Shown piece by piece: positions 23,861-31,465 of a DNA stretch of 38,407 nucleotides. A program made the translations under genes and the position numbers. Position 1 is the first letter of the stretch, and each line of letters starts with the position of its first letter. The stretch comes from Candidatus Tyrphobacter aquilonaris. Its GTDB lineage: Bacteria; Vulcanimicrobiota; Vulcanimicrobiia; Vulcanimicrobiales; Vulcanimicrobiaceae. The notes under the pieces are model-generated. The model searched no databases and was not told the DNA's origin. It worked only from the letters and a program-made list of their open reading frames with translations. Location of the stretch: contig PKZD01000058.1 of the NCBI GenBank assembly GCA_003133745.1, positions 8,843-47,249 on the forward strand, written 5' to 3'.

Positions 23861-25507
23861 CTAGGCGATTTTCGGTTCGGCTCGGCTCACTGCCGATACG
23901 AGCAACGTCTTGTAACCGAAGCTCGGGAAGAGGACGGTGACAAGGTCTCGCTCCATGCGCTCGACCGTGCCGGTGCCGAACTTCGGGTGAAAGACGACCT
24001 CGGCTATCTTGTACGGGCCGGCTGACCAGCCCTCGTTTGCCCCGCCGGCTCGAAAGATTAGGCAGTTGTCGCACGCGGCGCAGTTGACGGTGTCGAAATC
24101 CTCGCCGAAGTAGTTGAGGATGAAGCGACGGCGGCAGACCGGGCTTTCCGCATATTGGAGCATCATCGCGAGCTTGCTCTGATCGTACGATTTCTTCGTT
24201 TCGTAGTTCGCGAGGCTGAGAACCAAGTTGCGGTTCTTGCGCACGGCCTCCGTCAAACCGTAGGCGGAGCGGCCGAGGGGCTCAATGTAGCCGGACTTCT
24301 TGAGCAGCGCGAGGATGACTTTGAGTTTCGTGAGCGGCAGTTGGAGGATCTTGCGCAGATCCGTCATCGAGACGCCGGCGCTCTGATCGCCGAAGACCTC
24401 GATCGTGCCGAAGACGCGCTGGACCTCTTCGATGTCCGGATACTTGCCGGTGAGAAAGTAGTTCTGCACGCGGGTGTCGCTCATCCGGTAGATGAGGATG
24501 CAACGCGACGGCTCTCCGTCGCGGCCGGCGCGCCCGGCTTCCTGCGTGTACGCTTCGATCGATCCCGGCAGATCGTAGTGAACGACGAATCGGATATTCG
24601 GCTTGTCGATGCCGAGGCCGAATGCGTTCGTTGCGACGACTGCGCGGATCTTTTCGTCCATGAAGAGCTCGTGGACGGTCGTGCGATCCTCTTTGTGCAG
24701 CTTCGAATGGTAGACCGCGGCCGGAACTGCGAGATGCTCGTTGAGATAGCGCTGAACTTCGAGCGCGTTCTTGATCGTCGCAGTATAGATGATGCCTGTG
24801 CCTTCGAGCGCATCCGCTCCGGAGAAGAGTCGAGCGAGGATCTTGAGCTTGTCGCTCTCCTTGTCGGCCTTGCACGCCTCGTAGACGAGGTTCGGCCGGT
24901 CGAAACCCTTCACGATGGGCTTGACGTGCTCGATGCCGAGCTGGTGGAGAACGTCTTCCCGCACGGCCGGCGTCGCCGTCGCGGTCAACGCGAGCACCGC
25001 AGGTCTCGCGAGGCGGTCGATGACGTGACCGAGCGCGAGATAGGCGGGCCGAAAATCGTGCCCCCACTGGCTGATGCAATGCGCTTCGTCGACGACGAAG
25101 AGCGGGACTTGGATCGAGCGCAGGAGCGTGAGAAAGGCTTCGTCCTCGAGCTTCTCCGGCGTCGTGTAGACGATCTTCACGCTGCCGGTCCCGATGCGCG
25201 TGCGCGCGGCCGCTTCTTGATCCTCGGAGAGCGTCGAGTTCAGGGCGACGACGTCGGTGATCCCGCGCTGGCGCAGCATGTCGACCTGATCCTTCATCAG
25301 GGCGATGAGCGGGCTGACGACGACCGTCGTGCCGTCCAGGAGCAGCGCCGGCAGCTGGTACGTGAGGCTTTTTCCGGCGCCGGTAGCCAAAATCGCGAGC
25401 GTGTCCTTGCCGTCGAGCACGCGAAGGATCACCTCTTCCTGACCCGGATAGAAGCGGTCGAAGCCGAACCTCTCGGCCAGCGCCTGGTGCAGGTCCACCC
25501 TACTCAT
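23861..25507 (-). CDS. recQ: RecQ-family ATP-dependent DNA helicase
   Basis: RecQ is a 3'-5' DNA helicase in recombination and fork repair. From ATG at 25507 the protein has 548 residues. Helicase motifs are Walker A A-T-G-A-G-K-S (41-47; E. coli has T-G-G-G-K-S), D-E-A-H (140-143) with the RecQ aromatic loop I-S-Q-W-G-H-D-F-R-P, T-A-T-A-T (175-179) and motif VI Q-E-A-G-R-A-G-R-D (322-330). The zinc-binding cysteines are C458, C476, C479 and C482. A winged-helix-like segment (about 375-425) precedes them. After the zinc site there is no HRDC domain but a short F-H-P-K-F-G-T-G-T-V tail (507-545) like the DUF3553/CarD-like end of UvrD helicases. A TTG three codons upstream is an alternative start. 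Confidence 0.93.
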   Translation of the reverse strand: MSRVDLHQALAERFGFDRFYPGQEEVILRVLDGKDTLAILATGAGKSLTYQLPALLLDGTTVVVSPLIALMKDQVDMLRQRGITDVVALNSTLSEDQEAAARTRIGTGSVKIVYTTPEKLEDEAFLTLLRSIQVPLFVVDEAHCISQWGHDFRPAYLALGHVIDRLARPAVLALTATATPAVREDVLHQLGIEHVKPIVKGFDRPNLVYEACKADKESDKLKILARLFSGADALEGTGIIYTATIKNALEVQRYLNEHLAVPAAVYHSKLHKEDRTTVHELFMDEKIRAVVATNAFGLGIDKPNIRFVVHYDLPGSIEAYTQEAGRAGRDGEPSRCILIYRMSDTRVQNYFLTGKYPDIEEVQRVFGTIEVFGDQSAGVSMTDLRKILQLPLTKLKVILALLKKSGYIEPLGRSAYGLTEAVRKNRNLVLSLANYETKKSYDQSKLAMMLQYAESPVCRRRFILNYFGEDFDTVNCAACDNCLIFRAGGANEGWSAGPYKIAEVVFHPKFGTGTVERMERDLVTVLFPSFGYKTLLVSAVSRAEPKIA

Positions 25508-25708
25508 CGAAATCAAATCTTAGCCCAGCATCACGGGATTCGAATAACGCAAATCCGGCAGAGGAATGACCCCCCGCTCTTTCTACTACCTATTATCGAA
25601 CGGAAGGGTTCCGATATTTATGGGTCTACCCTCCGGCAGGCGCCCCCAAACGCCGCTTCGTACTCCTAGAGTCCTTCGATGCATCCCCCCTATCGAGAGT
25701 CGCCCTAG
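25508..25708. other. Divergent recQ/dnaX intergenic region with several potential hairpins
   Basis: This 201 bp is the longest gap in the window and should hold both promoters. Hairpins readable on + are: 25594-25616 (8 bp stem with one bulged C, loop GGAAGG), 25622-25631 (GGGT/ACCC), 25639-25654 (GGCG/CGCC) and 25676-25696 (TCGAT/ATCGA). Many bacteria carry the SRP RNA gene just upstream of dnaX, but the SRP core (GGAA tetraloop stem opposite an AGCA-type internal loop) is not visible. TATTAT at 25591 and, on the minus strand, GATAAT and TAAGAT are possible -10 elements without clear -35 partners. The minus-strand TAAGAT ends 9 nt before the recQ ATG. Confidence 0.4.
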
Positions 25709-27283
25709 GTGTCGCTTTACCGCGCGTGGCGCCCGAAGAGTTTCTCCGAGCTGGTCGGCCAGGATGCCGTCGTTCGCACGCTGAGCAGCGCCCTCTCCAG
25801 CGGCAAACTCGCGCACGCCTACCTTTTCTCGGGGCCTCGCGGCTCGGGGAAGACCTCCGCGGCGAAGATTCTCGCGCGCTGCATCGACTGCGTCGCGGGG
25901 CCGACGCCGACGCCCGACAACACCTGCGAGAACTGCCGCGCGATCATCGACGGCACGGCGCTCGACGTGCTCGAGATCGACGCGGCGAGCAATCGCGGCA
26001 TCGACGAGATCCGCGCTCTGCGCGATGCGGTGAAGTTCGCACCCGCCGCGATGCGCAAGAAAGTCTATATCATCGATGAGGCGCACATGCTCACGAAGGA
26101 AGGCGCGAATGCCTTTCTGCGGACGCTCGAGGAGCCGCCGCCGCACGTCGTCTTCATTCTTGCGACCACCGAGCCCGAGCGTCTTCCGGTCACGATTCTC
26201 TCGCGCTGCCAACGCTACGCGTTTGCACGCATCGCAATTCCGGTGATGATCGAGCGCATGCGCGAGATCGCAAACGCGGAGAACATCGGTATCGACGACG
26301 CCGCGCTTGCCGCAATCGCCTATCGGGCCGACGGCGGCCTGCGCGACGCGCTCACGATGCTCGAACAAGCCGCGGCTTTTGCCGCCTCGAACGGCGAGAG
26401 CATCGACACGCGAACGATCGAACTCGCCTTTGGCACCGCGGGACGCGAGCGCGCGCGCGCATTGCTCGATGCGCTCCTCGCCCGCGATGCGGCCGCGATG
26501 ATGCGCGGGATCGAAGAGGCAAGCGATGCCGGCACCGACATGCAGGTCCTCGCGCGATCGCTGATCGCCGAGTTTCGCAACCTGCTCGTCGCGCGCGTCG
26601 ATCCCGATCTGCTTTCGCGCGATCTCGCGCCCGAAGATGCCGAGCGCGCAGCGAAGCGCGCGCCCGAGATTGCGCAGGCGACGATCGTGCGCGCGCTGCG
26701 AGTGCTTTCGGACGCGCTCGCGCTTGCGCGCGGCGGCGGCAACCCGCGTCTCGAACTCGAAACCGCGCTGCTCCGCTTCGTGCTCGCCCAGGAAGACCCG
26801 TCGCTCGACGCGCTTGCGGCGCGCGTCGCGGCACTCGAAGAGCGCAAGGGTGAAAACGCCGCCGTCGCGACGGCCCCGGCGGCAGCGAAGCGTACCGTTC
26901 CCGTCATCTCGAGCGCGGTCGAGGCGGTGGCGGAGCAGCCGAAGTCGGCGATGTCGCTGCAGCGCGTGCGGGCCGCGTGGCAGAGCATCCGCGGCAAGGT
27001 CGAAGCGCAACGTCAGTCGCTGCGCGCGCCGCTCTCGCGCGCGGTCGTCGAAGGAGTCGACGGCGGCGCGATCACGCTCGCGCTTCCCCAAGCGGTCTTC
27101 ATGGACGTCCTGCGCGATCACGTCGCGCTGATCGAACGCGCGGTCGAAGACGTACTCGGGACGCCGTTGCACGTGAAGCTCCGCGTCGACGGAACGGTTC
27201 GCACGAAGGCACCGGCGACCGATCTCGAAGACCCCGACGAACTCTTCAACTACGCAAGCGAACGGATACCCAAGAAACCATGA
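25709..27283 (+). CDS. dnaX: DNA polymerase III subunit gamma/tau
   Basis: DnaX is the clamp-loader ATPase that assembles the beta clamp and links replisome parts. The 524-residue protein shows the typical start Y-R-A-W-R-P-K-S-F, Walker A G-P-R-G-S-G-K-T (42-49), the zinc module C58-x2-C61-x11-C73-x2-C76, Walker B V-Y-I-I-D-E-A-H (119-126) and the sensor/arginine segment I-L-S-R-C-Q-R-Y. The C-terminal tau-like part (about 370-524) is Ala/Arg-rich. No A-rich slippery site for a gamma frameshift is apparent. It starts at GTG 25709 without a strong ribosome site. The stop overlaps the next gene by 4 bp (ATGA). Confidence 0.95.
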   Translation: MSLYRAWRPKSFSELVGQDAVVRTLSSALSSGKLAHAYLFSGPRGSGKTSAAKILARCIDCVAGPTPTPDNTCENCRAIIDGTALDVLEIDAASNRGIDEIRALRDAVKFAPAAMRKKVYIIDEAHMLTKEGANAFLRTLEEPPPHVVFILATTEPERLPVTILSRCQRYAFARIAIPVMIERMREIANAENIGIDDAALAAIAYRADGGLRDALTMLEQAAAFAASNGESIDTRTIELAFGTAGRERARALLDALLARDAAAMMRGIEEASDAGTDMQVLARSLIAEFRNLLVARVDPDLLSRDLAPEDAERAAKRAPEIAQATIVRALRVLSDALALARGGGNPRLELETALLRFVLAQEDPSLDALAARVAALEERKGENAAVATAPAAAKRTVPVISSAVEAVAEQPKSAMSLQRVRAAWQSIRGKVEAQRQSLRAPLSRAVVEGVDGGAITLALPQAVFMDVLRDHVALIERAVEDVLGTPLHVKLRVDGTVRTKAPATDLEDPDELFNYASERIPKKP

Positions 27284-27588
27284 ACCCCGCAAACATGATG
27301 GCCCAAGTCAAGAAGATGCAGGCCCAGATGCTCAAGGCGCAAGAGGAGCTTGCGGCGACCGTCGTGACCGGACGTGCCGCCGGCGGCGCGGTAACGGTCG
27401 AGATGTCGTGCGATCATCGCGTGAAATCCGTGAAGATCGCCCCCGAGGCGATCGACCCGAACGACGTGGAGACGCTCGAAGACCTCGTCGTCGTTGCGAC
27501 GAACGACGCGCTTGCGCGCGTCGCCGAAGAATCGCAGAAGCGCCTGGGTGCGGTGACCGGCGGCATGCGCATTCCCGGAATGACGTGA
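27280..27588 (+). CDS. ybaB: YbaB/EbfC-family nucleoid-associated protein
   Basis: This 102-residue protein is the standard length for YbaB/EbfC, a small dimeric DNA-binding protein. The N-terminal amphipathic helix is rich in Met, Gln and Lys (M-M-A-Q-V-K-K-M-Q-A-Q-M). Then come G-G-A-V-T-V-E-M-S, V-K-I-A-P-E-A-I-D and a C-terminal helix ending G-G-M-R-I-P-G-M, all family hallmarks. It overlaps dnaX by 4 bp (ATGA) and abuts recR without a gap, the conserved dnaX-ybaB-recR order. It probably acts in nucleoid organisation or with RecR at repair sites. Confidence 0.94.
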   Translation: MNPANMMAQVKKMQAQMLKAQEELAATVVTGRAAGGAVTVEMSCDHRVKSVKIAPEAIDPNDVETLEDLVVVATNDALARVAEESQKRLGAVTGGMRIPGMT

Positions 27589-28197
27589 ATGCCCAGCCCA
27601 GGCACAATTGCCGGACCACTCCAAGCGCTCATCGACGAGTTCGCGAAGTTTCCCACGATCGGTCCGAAGACCGCGGCGCGTTTGGCTTTCTACCTCCTCT
27701 CGCGACCGCGGCACGAAGCGCAGGCGCTCGCCGAGGCGATTCTTGGAATGAAAGACAAAGTGCGCTTCTGCTCCGTCTGCTTCGCGCTGACGCAGGACGA
27801 CCCGTGCGATCTCTGCACCGACGAACGCCGCGAATCGGCGATCTGCGTCGTCGCCGAGGCGAAGGACGTCTACGCGATCGAGCGCACCGGATCGTATAAG
27901 GGGCGTTACCACGTGCTCGGCGGCTTGATCTCTCCGATCGACGGCATCGGCCCCGGTCAACTGCGGATTCGCGAACTGAACGATCGGATCGGCGTCGAGC
28001 ATCCAAACGAGATCATCATCGCCACGAACCCGAACTCCGAAGGTGAAGCGACGGCGCTCTATCTCTCGCGCGTCATCGCGCCGCTCGGCGTTGCCGTGAC
28101 GCGCTTGGCGTACGGCTTGCCGATCGGCGGCGATCTCGACTATGCCGACGAGATCACGTTGAGCAAGTCGCTCGAAGGCAGAACCGCGCTCTCTTAG
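27589..28197 (+). CDS. recR: Recombination mediator protein RecR
   Basis: RecR works with RecO/RecF to load RecA on gapped DNA. The 202-residue length matches the family. It has a helix-hairpin-helix (F-P-T-I-G-P-K-T-A-A-R, 21-31), a C4 zinc finger (C61, C64, C73, C76) and a Toprim domain beginning I-C-V-V-A-E-A-K-D (about 84-92) with A-T-N-P-N-S-E-G-E. The C-terminal R-L-A-Y-G-L-P-I-G-G-D-L-D-Y-A-D is the RecR signature. It starts immediately after the ybaB stop and ends within a TTAG shared with the convergent gene. Confidence 0.96.
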   Translation: MPSPGTIAGPLQALIDEFAKFPTIGPKTAARLAFYLLSRPRHEAQALAEAILGMKDKVRFCSVCFALTQDDPCDLCTDERRESAICVVAEAKDVYAIERTGSYKGRYHVLGGLISPIDGIGPGQLRIRELNDRIGVEHPNEIIIATNPNSEGEATALYLSRVIAPLGVAVTRLAYGLPIGGDLDYADEITLSKSLEGRTALS

Positions 28198-28850
28198 GGC
28201 GTCGGCGTGTATTCGATCACGACGGTGAACTGCGTCGGAGCGATGCTCGTGGAGAGCAACTCGCTGCGCGAGACGCCCGCGCCGGTGATCGCGATCTCGA
28301 CGAAGCCGTTTCCCGCGACGCTGCCGTCGTTGAGTGCGTACGAGACCGGGACGACCGAGGCGCCGGCAAAGAGCGGATCGTAGATCGGGCTCGCGGCATC
28401 GGCGATCGCGGTTGCCGGATAGCTCTTCGCGGAGAAGGCCGTGATGCCGGAGAGCACGGCGCCGGGCTCGGGCGAAGCGCCCGCCGCGACGGCGAAGCGC
28501 GTGAGGCTCCGCGCGCTCGCGTCGTAACGATACGCCCACCGATAGGTGCGCCGCGTCGCATCCTGCGTCGTGAAGTCGACCTCGTGTCCGTCGGCGTTGC
28601 TTTGCCCGTCGAGGTCACTCGCGGGGACGGAGATGCTCCACGCGCTCGCCGCCTCGCTGCGCATGCGTTCGAGTAGCTGCTCCGTGCCGGTGCGGGCGAG
28701 CATCTCGGCGTGGCGCGAAGCGGAGGCGACGACGAGGGTGTGGAGGAGCGTCACCAAGAGGCCAAAGACGAGGAGCGCGATAGCGGCACCGAGGGTGAGA
28801 TCCAGCAGTGCCGCGCCACGCTGGAGCCTACAGGCTCCTGGGCCTCCCAC
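28194..28850 (-). CDS. Type IV pseudopilin-like protein, degenerate cleavage motif
   Basis: From GTG at 28850 the protein has 218 residues. A short leader is followed by R-G-A-A-L-L-D-L-T-L-G and a hydrophobic helix of about 20 residues. The Gly followed by a residue-5 acidic position (Asp instead of Glu) resembles a prepilin peptidase site G-[FTLIE]. The helix, a charged region with H-A-E-M-L-A-R-T and a beta-rich C-terminal domain fit minor pseudopilins of the PulJ/PilW kind. No other pilus genes are nearby, so the assignment is tentative. The frame continues upstream across the divergent promoter, but GTG 28850 gives a sensible leader length. Its stop overlaps that of recR. Confidence 0.58.
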   Translation of the reverse strand: MGGPGACRLQRGAALLDLTLGAAIALLVFGLLVTLLHTLVVASASRHAEMLARTGTEQLLERMRSEAASAWSISVPASDLDGQSNADGHEVDFTTQDATRRTYRWAYRYDASARSLTRFAVAAGASPEPGAVLSGITAFSAKSYPATAIADAASPIYDPLFAGASVVPVSYALNDGSVAGNGFVEIAITGAGVSRSELLSTSIAPTQFTVVIEYTPTP

Positions 28851-28883
28851 GATCGGGTAAGTGCCCCGCTGGCCCCGAAATGG

Positions 28884-28900
28884 ACTTTGTGGTACAAAGT
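28884..28900. promoter_or_regulatory. Palindromic operator ACTTTGT-GGT-ACAAAGT
   Basis: This perfect 7-3-7 inverted repeat ends 4 bp before the GTG start (28905) of the membrane protein gene and lies inside the 54 bp divergent gap. It contains an extended -10-like TGGTACAAA (28890-28898), so a bound repressor would block initiation, and the transcript could be leaderless. The winged-helix regulator encoded as the second gene of this unit is the natural candidate ligand (autoregulation). The divergent pseudopilin gene could share control. Confidence 0.65.
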
Positions 28901-28904
28901 AGAC

Positions 28905-29510
28905 GTGACCGAGTTGGAACGGGCGCTCTCCGACATCGCCGAGGTGCGCGAGCGCCTCGCGATGGAGCAGCGCTTCAAGGGTTACTCCGGTGTCGCCGCG
29001 ATGCTCTCGGGCGTGCTGGCCGTGCTGGCCGGGCTCGCGCAGCGCGCGATCGTGCCGGCTCCGAGCGGAACGCACCAAGAGCACCTCTATTTTGCGATTT
29101 GGTTCCTCTGCGCCGCGCTCGCCGCCATGATCAACTACGGCGCGATCCTGAACTGGTTCTGGAGCGACGCGAGCGCGCGCGATCGTTGGCAGACGCGCAC
29201 GGTCGGCCTTTCAATTCTCCCCGCGCTGCTGCTCGGCGCCGGCTTCTCGTTCGCGCTGCTCGTTCGCGGCGAGGTCGCCGCGCTGCCCGGCGTTTGGTAC
29301 GGCTGCTACGGCGTCGGCCTCTTCGCCTCGCGCACGATGCTCCCGCGCGGCGTCGTTCCAATCGCGGCGGCTTTTCTCGTGATCGGCATCGCGCTGCTCT
29401 TCGCACCGCCGTCGATCGCACTCGCGTGGTGGGTCCTTCCCGCCGGCTTCGGCATCGGCCAAGCGGCGATCGGCGCGCTCGTGCGCCGGGATCGGGCGGT
29501 CGCGCAATGA
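28905..29510 (+). CDS. Polytopic membrane protein paired with an HTH_34-type regulator
   Basis: This 201-residue protein starts M-T-E-L-E-R-A-L-S-D-I-A, followed by a charged helix and about six hydrophobic segments from residue 30 to the C-terminus. The N-terminal pattern and size match a family of uncharacterised membrane proteins regularly co-encoded with small winged-helix regulators, as far as I recall. GTG 28905 is preferred to the downstream ATG at 28962 because the charged N-terminal helix is typical of the family. It has no ribosome site and a -10-like element 6 nt upstream, so it may be translated from a leaderless mRNA. It overlaps the regulator gene by 4 bp (ATGA). Confidence 0.72.
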   Translation: MTELERALSDIAEVRERLAMEQRFKGYSGVAAMLSGVLAVLAGLAQRAIVPAPSGTHQEHLYFAIWFLCAALAAMINYGAILNWFWSDASARDRWQTRTVGLSILPALLLGAGFSFALLVRGEVAALPGVWYGCYGVGLFASRTMLPRGVVPIAAAFLVIGIALLFAPPSIALAWWVLPAGFGIGQAAIGALVRRDRAVAQ

Positions 29511-29863
29511 CCGTAACGAAGCTCGATCGCGTCTTTCACGAACGCGGACGCCTTGCGATTTGCTCGACGCTCATCGCGCGCGCAGGCGGCATCTCGTTTA
29601 CCGAGCTCCAGAGCGCGTGCGATCTTACCGACGGCAATCTCAATCGTCACTTGCACGCACTCGCCGAGGAGGGCATCGTCGCGACGGAGCGGCGCACCGG
29701 CATGGGGCGGCCGCAAACGATCCTGCGCATCACCGACGCAGGCCGGCGACGCTTTCTCGCCTACATCGACGCGTTGGAAGAGATCGTGCGCGACGTTCAG
29801 CGCTCGAGCAAACGTACGGAGTCGCCCTTGCGCGCGATGCCGGCGCGCAGCACGTCGCAATAG
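29507..29863 (+). CDS. Winged-helix (HTH_34/MarR-like) transcriptional regulator
   Basis: This 118-residue protein carries one winged helix: L-D-R-V-F-H-E-R-G-R-L-A-I at residues 6-18, then F-T-E-L-Q-S-A-C-D-L-T-D-G-N-L-N-R-H-L (about 31-49, recognition helix) and the wing R-R-T-G-M-G-R-P-Q-T-I-L-R-I-T-D-A-G. The T-D-G-N-L-x-x-H-L core is the HTH_34 signature. It is co-transcribed with the membrane protein (ATGA overlap) and probably binds the palindrome in front of that gene. The last 22 or so residues are encoded in a 67 bp overlap with the convergent MOSC gene and look less conserved. Confidence 0.88.
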   Translation: MTVTKLDRVFHERGRLAICSTLIARAGGISFTELQSACDLTDGNLNRHLHALAEEGIVATERRTGMGRPQTILRITDAGRRRFLAYIDALEEIVRDVQRSSKRTESPLRAMPARSTSQ

Positions 29864-30429
29864 ACTCCGAGTATCGCAGCGCGCTCGCGCGCGACGTACG
29901 CGAGGATCTCGGGATCCGGCGCATCCTTTTCCGGGTGGTATGTGATTGCGACGCAGCGTTTGTTCGCCACGCGCACGCGCAGGCGCACCTCGCCGATCTC
30001 GATCTGCGCATCCTGGAGGTCGCCCTCGCGCAACGCGAACTTTTCCTCGGCGCGCACGAGAAAGTTCGGGCGAAAACGCTCCGGCTCGACCGCGTAACCG
30101 ACGTGCGCGCTCACTTCGTCGACCCAGCGATCGACCATCAGCGAGATCGGGGCCATGTCGAAGAAATGCTCGCCGCTTTCGGGGCGTAGCGTGATCCCCC
30201 GCGCCTCTGCCAGGGAGAGCGCTTCGTCGACGCGCTCGGTCAGGTGAAGGCGCGCGTCTTCCTTACCGCGATAGGCTTCCCCGACGCGTGAATGGCCGCT
30301 TTGCACGACGAGCCGTTGCGCGCGATCTCCTGGGATGCCCGCGGCGTCCACGTGAACGACGTCGAGCTCCTCACCGCGCAGGCTCTTGACCGGAAAGCGC
30401 CGGATGCACGCGAGCGTTCCGAGCAGCAT
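29797..30429 (-). CDS. MOSC-domain protein
   Basis: The 210-residue protein begins with an N-terminal beta-barrel-like segment (I-R-R-F-P-V-K-S-L-R-G-E-E-L) and G-D-R near residue 34. The MOSC core at about 100-200 includes F-R-P-N-F-L-V and the Cys motif N-K-R-C-V-A-I-T, the likely sulfur- or molybdopterin-binding cysteine. MOSC proteins deliver sulfur to metal-sulfur cofactors or act as molybdenum-dependent reductases (YiiM, mARC type). The substrate cannot be told here. ATG 30429 has GGAG 8 nt upstream; longer in-frame starts would run into the divergent gene's promoter region. Confidence 0.87.
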   Translation of the reverse strand: MLLGTLACIRRFPVKSLRGEELDVVHVDAAGIPGDRAQRLVVQSGHSRVGEAYRGKEDARLHLTERVDEALSLAEARGITLRPESGEHFFDMAPISLMVDRWVDEVSAHVGYAVEPERFRPNFLVRAEEKFALREGDLQDAQIEIGEVRLRVRVANKRCVAITYHPEKDAPDPEILAYVARERAAILGVYCDVLRAGIARKGDSVRLLER

Positions 30430-30484
30430 GCGATCTCCAGTTCGCGAGGAGGTGCTCGGAACATTCCAGAAGCGATCACGGGAA

Positions 30485-31465
30485 ATGGGTGCATCGCCGC
30501 CGGTCGTGCTGCGTCCCCTCGGCGTCGGCGAGATCATCGATCGCGCCCTATCGCTTTACGTCCGCAACTTCGTGATCTTCACGGCGACGATTCTCGTCGT
30601 CATCCTCGTTCCGTTCGGCATAGGCGAGTATCTGCTCGCGGGCGCGCAGGGCAATCAACTCCAAATGATATTCCAGATCCTTGCGCATCCGAACGCACCG
30701 CTTCCAGCCTCCGCCACCCAGCCGTTTGGAGGCGCGCCGTTCGCCCAAGTCGGTATCGCGTTCGCGATGCTCTTCGTCGGCGGCATCCTTGCGGTCTTCG
30801 CCAACAATGCGGTCGCGGTGAATGTCGCCGCGATCTATACCGGGCGCGCACCGAGCGTCGGCGGTAGTCTTCGTTTGGCGTTTTCACGCTGGAGTCAGTT
30901 GCTCGGGCTGCTGCTCTTGGAGATCGTTGCCGCCATCGGAGCATACGTCGCGCTCGTGCTGCTCATCGTGGGCGTCGTCTTCGCCGCCATCGCGATCGGC
31001 GCGGCGTTTCCCGCCGCGTCGCGATCGATTCTCCTCATCGTGTTGCTCGTCGTCGTTGCGATCGTGCTCTTCTTCGCATTGCTGATGCTCGCGCTGATCT
31101 TCGTCGTCGCGCTCGCCTTTGCGGGGTATGCCGTCGTCATCGAACGCAAGAGCGCAATCGAAGCACTCGGTTCGGGGTTCGGGCGCATCTTCAATCGCAA
31201 GGAATGGGGAAAGGCCGCCTTGATCGCGCTCGTCGCGATCTTGTTGAGTTTCGGCATCTCGTCGGCCAGTGGAGTCGGCGGCTTGCTGCTCGCGCTGATT
31301 CCAGGCGCACATGCGGTCCAGGCGGTCTGGACCACGCTCTTCTCCGCGATCTCCGCATCCGTGCAGACAGTCTTCTTCGCCGTCTACTATTACGACGTGC
31401 GCATTCGCCGCGAGGGCTTCGATCTCGAGGCCGCGCTCGCACGCCTTTCGCCGCCGGCGTCGTGA
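30485..31465 (+). CDS. Polytopic membrane protein, GPDPase-membrane-domain-like
   Basis: This 326-residue protein begins with a short cytoplasmic stretch L-R-P-L-G-V-G-E-I-I-D-R-A-L-S-L-Y-V-R-N-F (about residues 9-29). That stretch is typical of the glycerophosphodiester phosphodiesterase membrane-domain (PF10110-like) superfamily. About six to seven very hydrophobic helices follow, with no catalytic GDPD domain. It is the first gene of the MoxR island and overlaps the DUF4129 gene by 4 bp (GTGA). ATG 30485 was chosen over upstream in-frame starts because it gives the conserved N-terminus. It may be a scaffold for the MoxR/DUF58 complex; that is inference. Confidence 0.78.
   Translation: MGASPPVVLRPLGVGEIIDRALSLYVRNFVIFTATILVVILVPFGIGEYLLAGAQGNQLQMIFQILAHPNAPLPASATQPFGGAPFAQVGIAFAMLFVGGILAVFANNAVAVNVAAIYTGRAPSVGGSLRLAFSRWSQLLGLLLLEIVAAIGAYVALVLLIVGVVFAAIAIGAAFPAASRSILLIVLLVVVAIVLFFALLMLALIFVVALAFAGYAVVIERKSAIEALGSGFGRIFNRKEWGKAALIALVAILLSFGISSASGVGGLLLALIPGAHAVQAVWTTLFSAISASVQTVFFAVYYYDVRIRREGFDLEAALARLSPPAS

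Noticed and set aside
22439-24025. 528-codon open frame on the plus strand opposite the secreted Pro/Thr-rich protein
   Set aside because: The minus-strand frame has a signal peptide and domain-like sequence. The plus frame is Arg-rich and ends inside recQ.
25520-25560. tRNA-like T-loop (TTCGAAT) on the minus strand
   Set aside because: The flanking bases do not form a T stem, and no acceptor or anticodon arms can be drawn.
24155-25669. 504-codon open frame on the plus strand opposite recQ
   Set aside because: Antisense to RecQ with its full set of helicase motifs. Composition is that of a reverse-frame shadow.
25508-25708. SRP 4.5S RNA gene upstream of dnaX
   Set aside because: Expected position, but neither strand shows the GGAA tetraloop stem with the AGCA-type internal loop.
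25586-27292. 568-codon open frame on the minus strand opposite dnaX
   Set aside because: Antisense to a clear DnaX. The translation is Arg/Ala-rich noise with no motif.
28823-28838. Inverted repeat GGAGCCT-AC-AGGCTCC
   Set aside because: A 7 bp-arm repeat, but it lies inside the start of the pseudopilin-like coding region and has no supporting context. It was kept out of the feature list in favour of the operator at 28884.
30458-30467. Inverted repeat GGAA-CA-TTCC in the divergent MOSC gap
   Set aside because: Only 4 bp arms, which is too short to distinguish from chance.
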